Assembly (NCBI GenBank): GCA_029256485.1
Contig: JAQSXU010000095.1
Location: 1 to 14,673, forward strand
Source of the DNA: Clostridiaceae bacterium
GTDB taxonomy: Bacteria > Bacillota_A > Clostridia > Clostridiales > Clostridiaceae
Direction: 5' to 3'
Length of the DNA stretch: 14,673 nt
The notes under the pieces were generated by a model that did no database searches, had not been told where the DNA came from, and worked only from the letters and a program-made list of their open reading frames with translations. A program made the position numbers and the translations under genes. This document shows, in pieces, positions 8,571-14,566 of the stretch (positions within the stretch are counted from its first letter, which is position 1; every line of letters starts with the position of its first letter).

Positions 8571-8615
8571 GTTCACCGTTTACTTTACAATAAATTGTTA
8601 AAGTAACCTGTGAAC
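8571..8615. repeat. 45-bp imperfect dyad upstream of the integrase gene
   Basis: The outer arms GTTCAC (8571-8576) and GTGAAC (8610-8615) and the inner arms TTACTTTACAAT (8580-8591) and ATTGTTAAAGTAA (8594-8606) share one centre, near 8593. It lies 120 bases before the integrase start. Two facing recombinase-size half-sites around a short centre suit a tyrosine recombinase core site; a replication origin or operator is also possible. Confidence 0.65.
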
Positions 8616-8626
8616 CGATGTCCCTC

Positions 8627-8653
8627 GCTGATCTTAAAATACATAAGATCAGC
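8627..8653. repeat. Perfect 10-bp inverted repeat (hairpin)
   Basis: GCTGATCTTA / TAAGATCAGC around AAATACA. No T-run follows on either strand, so a classic terminator is unlikely. It lies 11 bases from the 45-bp dyad and may belong to the same site (origin or recombination). Confidence 0.7.
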
Positions 8654-8695
8654 TTTACCACTTTGACGTTTTCCATTACGATACGGATTATCTCA

Positions 8696-8765
8696 AACAA
8701 AATATAGTTTGTTCATTGTCAAATGGATTTGTTGCATTATGCTGAATTGATACTATACCAATTCA
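8696..8765. repeat. Two further inverted repeats in the integrase-repL gap
   Basis: AACAAA / TTTGTT (8696-8713, 6-base loop) and TGAATTG / CAATTCA (8743-8765, 9-base spacer). With the two dyads before them they make four inverted repeats within 200 bp, far denser than in the other gaps of this window. Confidence 0.5.
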
Positions 8766-9020
8766 AACACTCTAATCTTCATAAAAATAAATAGTGAATC
8801 TAACTCCATGCATCATAAATATACAATAATAGTATGTAGTTTCGTTAAGTATGATAAATAACAAAATTTCTTAATGCTATACGGTTCATAAAAGATAACG
8901 GACCAAAAAAGATATAAAGCGATTACCTTTTTACATCTTACTAAATTACGTATAGTGAATTTTAAAAGTGGCAAATAATACTGTATACGACATTCCATAC
9001 TCACTTCTTTTTTTTGCTGT
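8766..9020. other. AT-rich stretch before the repL leader hairpins
   Basis: No gene with a believable RBS was found on either strand. It may hold the promoter of the long repL leader; TTTACA at 8930-8935 and TATAGT at 8951-8956 are only 15 bases apart, so the match is poor. Confidence 0.3.
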
Positions 9021-9027
9021 ACCGTTG

Positions 9028-9072
9028 GGGGTGAGGAAGTTGCTTTTTACTTCCGAGGGGATCACCCCTTTT
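9028..9072 (+). promoter_or_regulatory. GC-rich leader hairpin with competing terminator-like fold
   Basis: In otherwise AT-rich DNA, GGGGTGA (9028-9034) pairs with TCACCCC (9062-9068), and directly inside it GGAAGT (9035-9040) pairs with ACTTCC (9049-9054). The bulged GAGGGGA can instead pair within itself: GGGG (9057-9060) with CCCC (9065-9068), followed by TTTT. The two folds share the CCCC strand and exclude one another. It lies about 390 bases before repL on the same strand; an attenuating leader RNA or a rolling-circle origin hairpin are the main options. Confidence 0.55.
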
Positions 9073-9181
9073 ATCTCTTTTGCCCCGTTAGTAATGGTTT
9101 ATGTGTTTGGTTTTTGCTCCGTTTGTAATATCTATGGTGATACCGCTAAAAAACCATAAAAATATAGCCTAAAAATAATAG

Positions 9182-9293
9182 AAGGATTTTCACCATAAAA
9201 AATAGCTTCAAGCCCAGTAAATTCAGTGGGTATCTCGTTTTTTATGATTCCCGTTCCTCGAAAATCCTTTTCATATTCTACGGGATATTTTTT
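9182..9293 (+). promoter_or_regulatory. Attenuator-like leader upstream of repL
   Basis: Fold 1: AAGGATTTTC (9182-9191) pairs with GAAAATCCTT (9260-9269), CATAAAAAA (9194-9202) with TTTTTTATG (9238-9246), and CCCA with TGGG inside. Fold 2: TCCCGT (9249-9254) pairs with ACGGGA (9280-9285), enclosing GAAAA-TCC-TTTTC, and runs into TATTTTTT (9286-9293), as a terminator would. The 9260-9269 strand is used in both, so the folds compete. This resembles rep-gene attenuation known from pT181 and pIP501, where a counter-transcript favours the terminator. No antisense promoter was identified, so the mechanism is inference. Confidence 0.5.
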
Positions 9294-9313
9294 CCTGCAC
9301 TTTAGGAGTTGTA

Positions 9314-9378
9314 TCTAGTAAAACACTAGAAAAAACGAATATTAATATTTGTACTTTGTTCTAACCTTTTACTAGAAT
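9314..9378 (+). promoter_or_regulatory. Candidate repL promoter with inverted-repeat operator
   Basis: TTGTAC (9349-9354), 18 bases, TAGAAT (9373-9378) is a fair promoter about 75 bases before the start. TCTAGTAAAACACTAGA (9314-9330) is a dyad, and the same half-site in the form TTTTACTAGA recurs at 9367-9376, over the -10 box. The half-site spacing suits a repressor that loops or spreads across the promoter, possibly RepL itself. Confidence 0.4.
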
Positions 9379-9442
9379 AATTGAATGTATTTTTACAGTT
9401 ATTTTTTTTTCATCTGTCATACTAATTTTAAGAAAACAAATG

Positions 9443-9449
9443 AGGAGGG
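9443..9449 (+). promoter_or_regulatory. RBS that sets the repL start
   Basis: AGGAGGG, 5 bases before the ATG at 9455. An upstream in-frame ATG at 9440 overlaps this site and has no RBS of its own, so 9455 is preferred. Confidence 0.8.
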
Positions 9450-9454
9450 CCAAA

Positions 9455-10003
9455 ATGGCTAAAATTAAGCAATCGACAGAAGTAAGAGTAGTAGATGAAA
9501 ATGGCGTTATCAAAGAAACTAGGACCAATCGTACAATAGATTGGGGAAAAGAACCACCATATGTAAAAATGTATTTAGATACGATTTTATATTTAAAAGA
9601 TCTACCAAAAGGCTATAATGCCATTCTATTATCTTTTTTAAGAAGGATGAATTATGCAAATAATCCAGATGGTGAGCAAGTAATTTACGTAAATGGGGCT
9701 ATGAAAAAAACTATCGCAAAGGAATTAAAAATTTCACTTTCACGCGTTAATAATGCTTTAACTGATTTAGTTAAAGGTGAAGCATTCTACAGAATTCAGA
9801 CTGGCGAATATAGGGTTAACCCTAATTTATTTGGACGGGGTGACTGGCAAGATATTGCTAGGTTGAGATTAGATGTAATTTTTGATGGTAAAGGAAAAAG
9901 CATTATGGGTTATATTGAATCAAAGAATAAAAGAGCTGACACCATTAATAAAGAATTATGTGCAACTAGCACTGAAGGTAAAGGATATATAAAATGCGTG
10001 TAG
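9455..10003 (+). CDS. repL: RepL-like plasmid replication protein
   Basis: A 182-aa protein from the ATG at 9455. Residues about 35-75 are helical (YVKMYLDTILYLKDL...AILLSFLRRM). Residues 83-110 form a winged-helix DNA-binding unit (MKKTIAKELKISLSRVNNAL), with a wing at 111-129 (FYRIQTGEYRVNPNLFGRG). This order, ending in the INP/VNP...F.RG motif, is typical of the Firmicute RepL initiators (PF05732). By family knowledge RepL binds the plasmid origin and starts replication. The C-terminal 40 residues are variable and basic. The last 10 bases overlap the start of the primase gene, so the two are translated together. A long structured leader and an operator-like dyad lie upstream. It could be a transcription regulator of RepL fold, but the primase next to it favours replication. 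Confidence 0.8.
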   Translation: MAKIKQSTEVRVVDENGVIKETRTNRTIDWGKEPPYVKMYLDTILYLKDLPKGYNAILLSFLRRMNYANNPDGEQVIYVNGAMKKTIAKELKISLSRVNNALTDLVKGEAFYRIQTGEYRVNPNLFGRGDWQDIARLRLDVIFDGKGKSIMGYIESKNKRADTINKELCATSTEGKGYIKCV

Positions 10004-10869
10004 GCAAAGAACAAAAACTAGCTGCTCGAAGAGCTGATTTGCATGATTTTCTTATTGCAAATTACCCCGAAACAGTTAGAAAAATCGGTCCAGATAGACT
10101 TAGACACAAAGAATATGAAAGTCTCGTCATTACAAAAAATATGGGGTTTTATCATAATTCAGCCTGTAAATCAGGTAATGGTATCGACTACCTGATGAAC
10201 TACCTAGGTTATAGTTTTCAAGACGCTGTTATGAGTTTAATAAGGTTTGATAGTAACTCATTTAATAGAACCATTACAGAGTCAGACAAAACTTTTGACC
10301 GACCTATAGCGACCACAAACTCTTATAAACAAACTTTTGGTTATCTTAAAGGACGCGGTATTATGGAAGATTTAATTGCAGACCTAATTCACAAAAAATT
10401 AATTTATCAAGAAGCAGTTCATAACAACATATGTTTTGACGGTGGTGATTGGATCGAGTGGCATGGTTCATTATCACATTATTCAGCCAAAGGAATTGCC
10501 TCTGGTTCATCCAGAGATGGATATTGGAGTTTCACATATTGTGACAAGCCAATCATCCCGTATGGATTAATTTTTGAATCTGCGGTTGATGCAATGAGCT
10601 TCTATTGCCTTAAAAGAAGACTTCCTATAGCAGAAAATGCTGTATTTTACTCCTTGGGAGGTGTTAAACAATCGGCTCTAAATAAAATTATAACTACGCA
10701 AAACTGTGATCGCTTTGTTTTATGCGTTGATAATGATGAAGCAGGTGATAATTTTGCTAGTGTAAATAAAAATCTGGAACGATTTCGACCGTATAAAGGC
10801 GACAGAAATAACACGTATTATTTTAAAGACTGGAATGATTATTTAAAAGATTCTTTGTGTCTCCATTAA
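9994..10869 (+). CDS. Toprim-domain primase-like protein (DUF3991/Toprim_2)
   Basis: A 291-aa protein. Residues about 41-82 resemble the N-terminal region of plasmid primases (LVITKNMGFYHN...GIDYLMNYLGYSFQDAVMSL) but lack the CHC2 zinc cysteines. Residues about 110-150 fit DUF3991 (YLKGRGI...LIHKKLIY). The Toprim fold follows: FESAVDAMSF (194-203) carries the acidic residue, and LCVDNDEAG (243-251) carries the DxD metal pair. KDWNDYL (278-284) is the usual end motif. It would make RNA primers for replication of the element after RepL opens the origin. The start codon lies inside the end of repL in another frame. A strong terminator follows 105 bases after the stop. No helicase domain is present, so host helicase must be used. 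Confidence 0.82.
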   Translation: MRVGKEQKLAARRADLHDFLIANYPETVRKIGPDRLRHKEYESLVITKNMGFYHNSACKSGNGIDYLMNYLGYSFQDAVMSLIRFDSNSFNRTITESDKTFDRPIATTNSYKQTFGYLKGRGIMEDLIADLIHKKLIYQEAVHNNICFDGGDWIEWHGSLSHYSAKGIASGSSRDGYWSFTYCDKPIIPYGLIFESAVDAMSFYCLKRRLPIAENAVFYSLGGVKQSALNKIITTQNCDRFVLCVDNDEAGDNFASVNKNLERFRPYKGDRNNTYYFKDWNDYLKDSLCLH

Positions 10870-10973
10870 TGAATTCTATTAAAATGGATCTATACATGAA
10901 ATATATCAATATTGTTTCTATAAATTAATTGTGTTAGGATAAAGACATACAAAATAGAACAATTCATAATATA

Positions 10974-11016
10974 ACAGGAGTGATAGCATTTAAAAGCTAA
11001 CACTCCTGTAATTTTT
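10974..11016 (+). terminator. Terminator of the repL-primase operon
   Basis: A stem ACAGGAGTG-a-TAGC / GCTA-a-CACTCCTGT (13 pairs with one A-A mismatch), loop ATTTAAAA, followed on the plus strand by AATTTTT. The strongest hairpin in this part of the window. Confidence 0.9.
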
Positions 11017-11128
11017 CTATCACTTTATTGTCTTAATCCCATCTTCAAATTGCTTTCTCCGCCAAATTACTTCAACGTACCAAAAAATAAAAAGCCACCC
11101 TTATCAACAAAAATAAAATATTTATAAT

Positions 11129-11496
11129 TTAATATATCCTAATTCTAATAAATTTTCCTGGCATGTTATAAGTAGCAATCAAATCCACTGTTGTATAAAT
11201 ACCTGCTCTAAGAAGTGCATTAGTAATTCGAGTATTAAACTCAAGTGATTCTACCCTACCTTTTTCCTGTCTATAATCTTTTAAATATTCTTGTTCAATT
11301 AACTTCGCTTTTAATTCTATAAGAGCTTTTTTCCACACGATTTCAATTTTGGAGAGATGTTACTTATTCTCTAATCAATTAAATCATTTAAAATAACGTA
11401 ATTACTATTTTTAAATAGTTGCAATGTTCTTTCAGATAAATGCAATTTTTCCAATGTAATCATATAATCGAGTTCTTTATCTAAATTGTAATACAT
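11129..11496 (-). pseudogene. Broken gene for two tandem RNA polymerase alpha-CTD-like domains
   Basis: An ATG at 11496 with AAGGAG 8 bases upstream opens a 41-aa frame (11371-11496) whose residues EKLHLSERTLQLFKNSNYVI match the first helices of the alpha subunit C-terminal domain. A TAG follows. Reading through it gives SPKLKSCGKK, then after a one-base shift in a run of A, ALIELKAKL: the usual NLGKKSLEEIK end of that domain. The second frame (11129-11338, GTG without an RBS) continues with VESLEFNTRITNALLRAGIY, TTVDLIA: a second alpha-CTD core. It ends early, without the last helix. So one gene of two domains has been split by a stop codon and a frameshift and cut short. The intact form might have bound UP-element DNA or sigma factor; that is inference. 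Confidence 0.65.
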
Positions 11497-11566
11497 CTTC
11501 TCATCTCCTTACCATATCTTTTTATTATGGCAGAGCCTTAATAAAATGTAAGTAATTATAAAGTAT

Positions 11567-12466
11567 TTACATATTCAAAAATCCATTTCGTTTGATCATA
11601 TTACGCATACTTATCTTAGTTCTATCCGCTAAGTTATCAACAATTGAACTACGTGAGAGTCCCATGAATTTTGCTGCAAATTCAATAGACACAAAATACC
11701 TCTCTTCAATTACATTACTATTATTATCTATACATTTACCAATAATCAGTTTCCTTCCATGATCATATAGTTTACTTACCTCAATTTTTGTTGGAATCTT
11801 ACTCTCATCTACTATTATTTCTCCATTACAACGCGTTACAAATTCGTCTTCAATTTTAACCCACCTATATCCAAAAGCTGTTTTCTCTTTAGGATTTTTT
11901 AATGCTTCATAAATTGCATTCTTACTACTTCGAGCTTTTTCAAGTATTTTCAATGCTTCATATGTTGAAGCATACCAACAAATAAATATACCATCTAAAC
12001 CATATTTTGCAATTGGTACTGAATTGACTTCCCTTGATAACATAGCACTTTTAGCATATGCATTATGAATTTGATGTTCTTTTTTACCATGTTCTGAGTA
12101 TGTTAATATTTCAAGGTTTTCTAGTCTATTATTACTTCTTTGATGATCTTTATGATGCATAAGATAACGACAATCTGGTATTTTATCAGTCATAAAAACT
12201 TCTGCCATTACCCTGTGTCCTAACATTTGCTCTTTTTCTATTTTGTGACCAGTTAGGGGGACCTTTCTTAATTTATACTGTATATAACCATTTTTGTTTA
12301 TATATCCCTTTAGCATCATATCATTTTTAACACTATATATCATACATGATTTGTTTACATAATAAATATCTCTATATTGTCTAAAATACCCATCATCTTC
12401 AAATCCTTCTATTACATATTCTTCAATGCCTTTTTCAGAATGAGCTTTAGTTGTTTTTCTTTTCAT
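11567..12466 (-). CDS. Free-standing HNH homing endonuclease with NUMOD domains
   Basis: A 299-aa protein. The N-terminal part (about 30-70) is NUMOD4-like (IYSVKNDMMLKGYINKNGYIQYKL). The HNH domain follows: HRVMAEVF (84-91), LMHHKDHQRSNNRLENLEIL (102-121), with His104/105 and Asn113/117 as likely metal and catalytic residues. A NUMOD1-like DNA-binding unit spans about 150-205 (VPIAKYGLDG...ASTYEALKIL...FGYRWVK). The C-terminus has a helix-turn-helix-like segment (EFAAKFMGLSRSSIVDNL). The domain order fits phage and plasmid homing endonucleases of the I-HmuI / SegE type, which cut a site and move by repair. GGAGG lies 4 bases before the ATG. It lies next to the broken alpha-CTD gene. No intron or intein signature was seen around it. 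Confidence 0.85.
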   Translation of the reverse strand: MKRKTTKAHSEKGIEEYVIEGFEDDGYFRQYRDIYYVNKSCMIYSVKNDMMLKGYINKNGYIQYKLRKVPLTGHKIEKEQMLGHRVMAEVFMTDKIPDCRYLMHHKDHQRSNNRLENLEILTYSEHGKKEHQIHNAYAKSAMLSREVNSVPIAKYGLDGIFICWYASTYEALKILEKARSSKNAIYEALKNPKEKTAFGYRWVKIEDEFVTRCNGEIIVDESKIPTKIEVSKLYDHGRKLIIGKCIDNNSNVIEERYFVSIEFAAKFMGLSRSSIVDNLADRTKISMRNMIKRNGFLNM

Positions 12467-12538
12467 AATCCTCCACTATTCTATATATCAGTAGAACTTT
12501 TTCGATAACACTAATTATTTTAATTTGTATTTGACTAT

Positions 12539-12567
12539 TAAATACCCTTAATCATGAATCTTAACAA
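12539..12567 (-). promoter_or_regulatory. Candidate promoter of the HNH endonuclease gene
   Basis: TTGTTA (12562-12567), 17 bases, TATTTA (12539-12544) on the minus strand, about 70 bases before the ATG. A fair but not strong match. Confidence 0.35.
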
Positions 12568-12637
12568 CTTCATCAGAATAATAGTTAACTTACCTCCTTA
12601 TTCAAGTCTAATACAATTTTATCTAAAAATTAAAATA

Positions 12638-12667
12638 ACTACCACTTATATTTCTATAAATGGTAGT
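12638..12667 (-). terminator. Terminator at the end of the three-gene operon (copy B)
   Basis: A stem ACTACCA-C-TTATA / TATAA-A-TGGTAGT (12 pairs, one mismatch), loop TTTC, followed on the minus strand by TATTTTAATTTTT. It is related in sequence to the terminator at 14387-14426, so the two are diverged copies. Confidence 0.75.
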
Positions 12668-12687
12668 GCGATCTATACATTATTTTA

Positions 12688-12777
12688 TTAGATCCAGACT
12701 TCAACAGATAGATCATTCCACTGATTATTTCTGCTTAACAATGCCTTTACCCGCCTACTTATTTCGAGTTCACTATT
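12688..12777 (-). pseudogene. 3' gene fragment, copy B
   Basis: A minus-strand frame with no start codon ends RNNQWNDLSVEVWI-stop. It matches the end of the frame at 14444-14566 (RHNQWEDIIVEVWI-stop) at 10 of 14 residues. Both are followed closely by a hairpin terminator. Only the last 29 codons are open here. I do not recognise the parent family. It seems to be the tail of a lost gene. Confidence 0.6.
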
Positions 12778-12819
12778 TTATAGTAACTGTATTTTTATTA
12801 CATATAAATTTAAATTTCT

Positions 12820-13245
12820 TTATTTTATACCTCGCAAAGCATCCCTTTGTGTTTTAAGGTCTTTTTGTATTGTATTGATATTGGACTGTAGCTTTTCAAA
12901 ATTGTTACTGTTTTTACATTCAACTTGACCGCCAATAACTTTATCTATGTATCCTATTGGTTCCCTACATAAATCAAATATATTGTTAAATTTTTGTGGA
13001 AGCTCAGTCTCAATATTTTGTAGACACAATTTAATTTTCTTAAATTTCCTTTTTATTGTTTCTTTACTTGTACCCCTGTTATCTCCAAATATACTTAAAA
13101 TCTGATTATAGGCATCCTTAGATTTCATTATTTCAGAGAGTGCCTTATCTATTTTTTCTATGTCCTCAACTAGGGTTATTTTATGATAGTAGTTTTTTGT
13201 ATTATACCAAGCTATAAATGAAGCTATTGCACAGGTAATCGTCAC
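12820..13245 (-). CDS. Membrane-anchored coiled-coil protein, 5' end damaged or recoded
   Basis: From a GTG at 13245 the frame gives 141 aa: a hydrophobic segment (ITCAIASFIAWY, residues 3-14) and then a long charged, coiled-coil-like body (VEDIEKIDKALSEIMKSKD; FEKLQSNINTIQKDLKTQ near the end). The family is not recognised. The natural start seems to be the ATG at 13281, which overlaps the previous gene's TAA (TAATG). From it the frame reads ATG TTT TGA, then NIASLLGTIVTITCAIAS, which completes a full membrane segment. TGG to TGA at codon 3 (MFW to MF-stop) explains this best. The GTG has no clear RBS, so the product may not be made, or may restart poorly. It is the last gene of a three-gene operon. 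Confidence 0.6.
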   Translation of the reverse strand: MTITCAIASFIAWYNTKNYYHKITLVEDIEKIDKALSEIMKSKDAYNQILSIFGDNRGTSKETIKRKFKKIKLCLQNIETELPQKFNNIFDLCREPIGYIDKVIGGQVECKNSNNFEKLQSNINTIQKDLKTQRDALRGIK

Positions 13246-13280
13246 TATTGTACCTAGTAGAGAAGCTATATTTCAAAACA

Positions 13281-13676
13281 TTAGTCCTCTCCATTTCTAC
13301 GTCGCTCCATATAACTGGCGTATTTTTGCATATCTCCATATAACGCTGGGAATACTTCTTCCCATCTGCCATCTTCCATAAATGATTGTGCCAGTGATTC
13401 ACAAAAGTGGTAATCTCCATCCTTGCCTGTAATCATATAAACCTTTGTCTCAAAACTCCCATGGTATACCTTTTCATTATTATCTAGCTTCTTCCTCAAC
13501 TCGTCCATTAAATCCATTAATTGTACGTATTGGGCATGAGTAATGTTGTATTCAAATAGAAGTCTACTTGTGTTGGTATTTTCAGATAGTAACTGTACCT
13601 TAAATTCCAACATTGCAAGCCTTTCCTCTACTTCTGCGTTCTTTGATTCTAATTCAGCTATTCTTTCCTCACTCAT
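13281..13676 (-). CDS. Unknown 131-aa protein with N-terminal coiled coil
   Basis: Residues 1-34 are a coiled coil (ERIAELESKNAEVEERLAML...LLSE). A conserved-looking core follows: LLFEYNITHAQYVQLMDLMD (residues 40-59) and then GDYHFCESLAQSF, DGRWEEVFPALYGDM. No membrane segment. The first half recalls small Firmicute DUF1878-type proteins, but I am not sure of that. AGGAGG lies 7 bases before the ATG. The previous gene ends 18 bases upstream, and the next gene's apparent start overlaps this stop as TAATG. It is thus the middle gene of a tight operon. The coiled coil could pair with that of the membrane protein encoded next; this is a guess. Confidence 0.75.
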   Translation of the reverse strand: MSEERIAELESKNAEVEERLAMLEFKVQLLSENTNTSRLLFEYNITHAQYVQLMDLMDELRKKLDNNEKVYHGSFETKVYMITGKDGDYHFCESLAQSFMEDGRWEEVFPALYGDMQKYASYMERRRNGED

Positions 13677-13694
13677 AATAATCCTCCTGTTATT

Positions 13695-14099
13695 TTAATT
13701 AAATATCTCTTCAAACTTTTGTTTTATAGCTGTTGGTGTGCTATATTTGATTTTATTATATATTGCACATTCATTGTCTTTTCTTTCAGCAAAGCTTAAT
13801 TTATATGTATTTAATGAAGTTTGGCTATTAAAATAGTTTTCGACTACTTTCAAGTTTCGCATTGCCTGTGCTTTTTCCACTTCTGTCTTGCTATTTTCTA
13901 CACAGTTTTTCTCAAATTCACTAAAAGTAACTTTTGTTATAAAAGAGTAGTTTTTGCTATGTATTATACCGGTTCGTTTAAAGTTTAAGAATATGTTTCT
14001 GTTAGATTGAAGTAATTTAAGTATTTCTTCCTCACTTAACGACTTCATACCAAAATATACTGTAGTCTTAAACTCTTGATTTATTGATTCCTGACCCAC
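13695..14099 (-). CDS. Unknown 134-aa protein, first gene of the operon
   Basis: A soluble, lysine-rich protein with no recognised domain. Visible parts: SLSEEEILKLLQSNRNIFLN, ITKVTFSEFEKNCVE, a helical middle (KTEVEKAQAMRNLKVVENYF) and a basic end. I chose the GTG at 14099 because a GGGGGT site lies 6 bases before it; the GTG at 14105 touches that site and would give two more residues. The gene is led by a strong promoter about 100 bases upstream and followed after 18 bases by the coiled-coil gene. There is no paralogue in the window to help assign a function. Confidence 0.65.
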   Translation of the reverse strand: MGQESINQEFKTTVYFGMKSLSEEEILKLLQSNRNIFLNFKRTGIIHSKNYSFITKVTFSEFEKNCVENSKTEVEKAQAMRNLKVVENYFNSQTSLNTYKLSFAERKDNECAIYNKIKYSTPTAIKQKFEEIFN

Positions 14100-14127
14100 A
14101 ATCACACCCCCATTTTACAATTCTGAT

Positions 14128-14149
14128 TTAGATATTCGCTATTATCTAA
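14128..14149 (-). promoter_or_regulatory. Inverted repeat in the operon's 5' leader
   Basis: TTAGATA (14128-14134) and TATCTAA (14143-14149), 8-base spacer, lie between the promoter and the first gene. They could be an operator or a small leader hairpin. Confidence 0.35.
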
Positions 14150-14200
14150 AAATTATTTGTCGGCTACTTGTATGCCATAACACCAAAAATTGATATACAA

Positions 14201-14229
14201 ATTATACCATAATATTTATATTTTGTGAA
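14201..14229 (-). promoter_or_regulatory. Strong sigma-A promoter of the three-gene operon
   Basis: TTCACA (14224-14229), exactly 17 bases, TATAAT (14201-14206) on the minus strand, with an extended -10 TGG just before it. This is the best promoter match in the window. Confidence 0.8.
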
Positions 14230-14382
14230 GAATTATAATATATCGCATAATAACTCATTTAATGTTTTTAACTATTGCATATCCCTAACATATCATAACT
14301 AATTGTTACAAAGTAGAATGCTCAATGAACATTTTAATTCAAAATTTAAAACAATATGTCGAGGTAATTTTGATAAAATATC

Positions 14383-14426
14383 AAAAACAGCACTATCAAT
14401 TATATTTTCAATAATGATAGTGCTGT
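14383..14426 (-). terminator. Terminator downstream of ppdK region (copy A)
   Basis: A perfect 12-bp stem ACAGCACTATCA / TGATAGTGCTGT (14387-14398, 14415-14426), followed on the minus strand by TTTTT. It ends transcription coming from ppdK and isolates the operon to its left. Related to the hairpin at 12638-12667. Confidence 0.85.
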
Positions 14427-14443
14427 CCTATATTACTATATCG

Positions 14444-14566
14444 CTATATCCAAACTTCTACAATGATATCTTCCCACTGATTATGTCTCAGATATGCTCC
14501 AAAGTCTTTTCTATATTCTTTTGCTTCATCAAAATCTATTGTATGCTCAAAGAGTTTGAATTTACC
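14444..14566 (-). pseudogene. 3' gene fragment joined to the end of ppdK, copy A
   Basis: In a frame different from ppdK, codons after GGT AAA TTC read [40 protein letters not shown]-stop. The frame stays open back to a TAG at 14603, inside ppdK, but has no ATG, GTG or TTG, so it has no normal start. The clear protein-like composition and the match to copy B (12688-12777) argue for a real gene tail whose 5' part is gone. A gene started from ATT or ATA and overlapping ppdK cannot be excluded. The family is not recognised. Confidence 0.55.

Larger units (their letters stand above)
1160..11016. mobile_element. Integrated plasmid-like / integrative element, ends not resolved
   Basis: The span holds a large serine recombinase with its partner, a cargo-type ATPase, a tyrosine recombinase, a RepL-like initiator and a Toprim primase. 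No relaxase or conjugation gene is present, so transfer, if any, would rely on helper functions. It may be one mosaic element or two nested ones: the serine recombinase module could carry 1160-7226 and the plasmid core 7590-11016. Large serine integrases leave short core repeats, and I could not find a convincing direct repeat at the edges. The limits given are the outermost terminators, not att sites. Confidence 0.45.

Noticed and set aside
8571..8765. CRISPR-like or iteron array
   Set aside because: The repeats are inverted, all different from each other, and not evenly spaced; no direct repeat unit recurs.
8968..9159. A 63-aa plus-strand hydrophobic frame across the GC-rich hairpin, and the short ATG frame at 9094 within it
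   Set aside because: No RBS before either start, a second frame is equally open, and the strong hairpin explains the base pattern better.
11080..11128. Terminator for the alpha-CTD-like gene (minus strand GGTGGCTTTTT)
   Set aside because: The T-run and one arm are there, but no matching CCACC arm lies upstream; at best it is half of a terminator left after a deletion.
13202..13420. A 72-aa minus-strand frame across the joint of the last two operon genes
   Set aside because: It is out of frame with both well-supported neighbours, has no RBS, and disappears once the ATG at 13281 is taken as the third gene's start.
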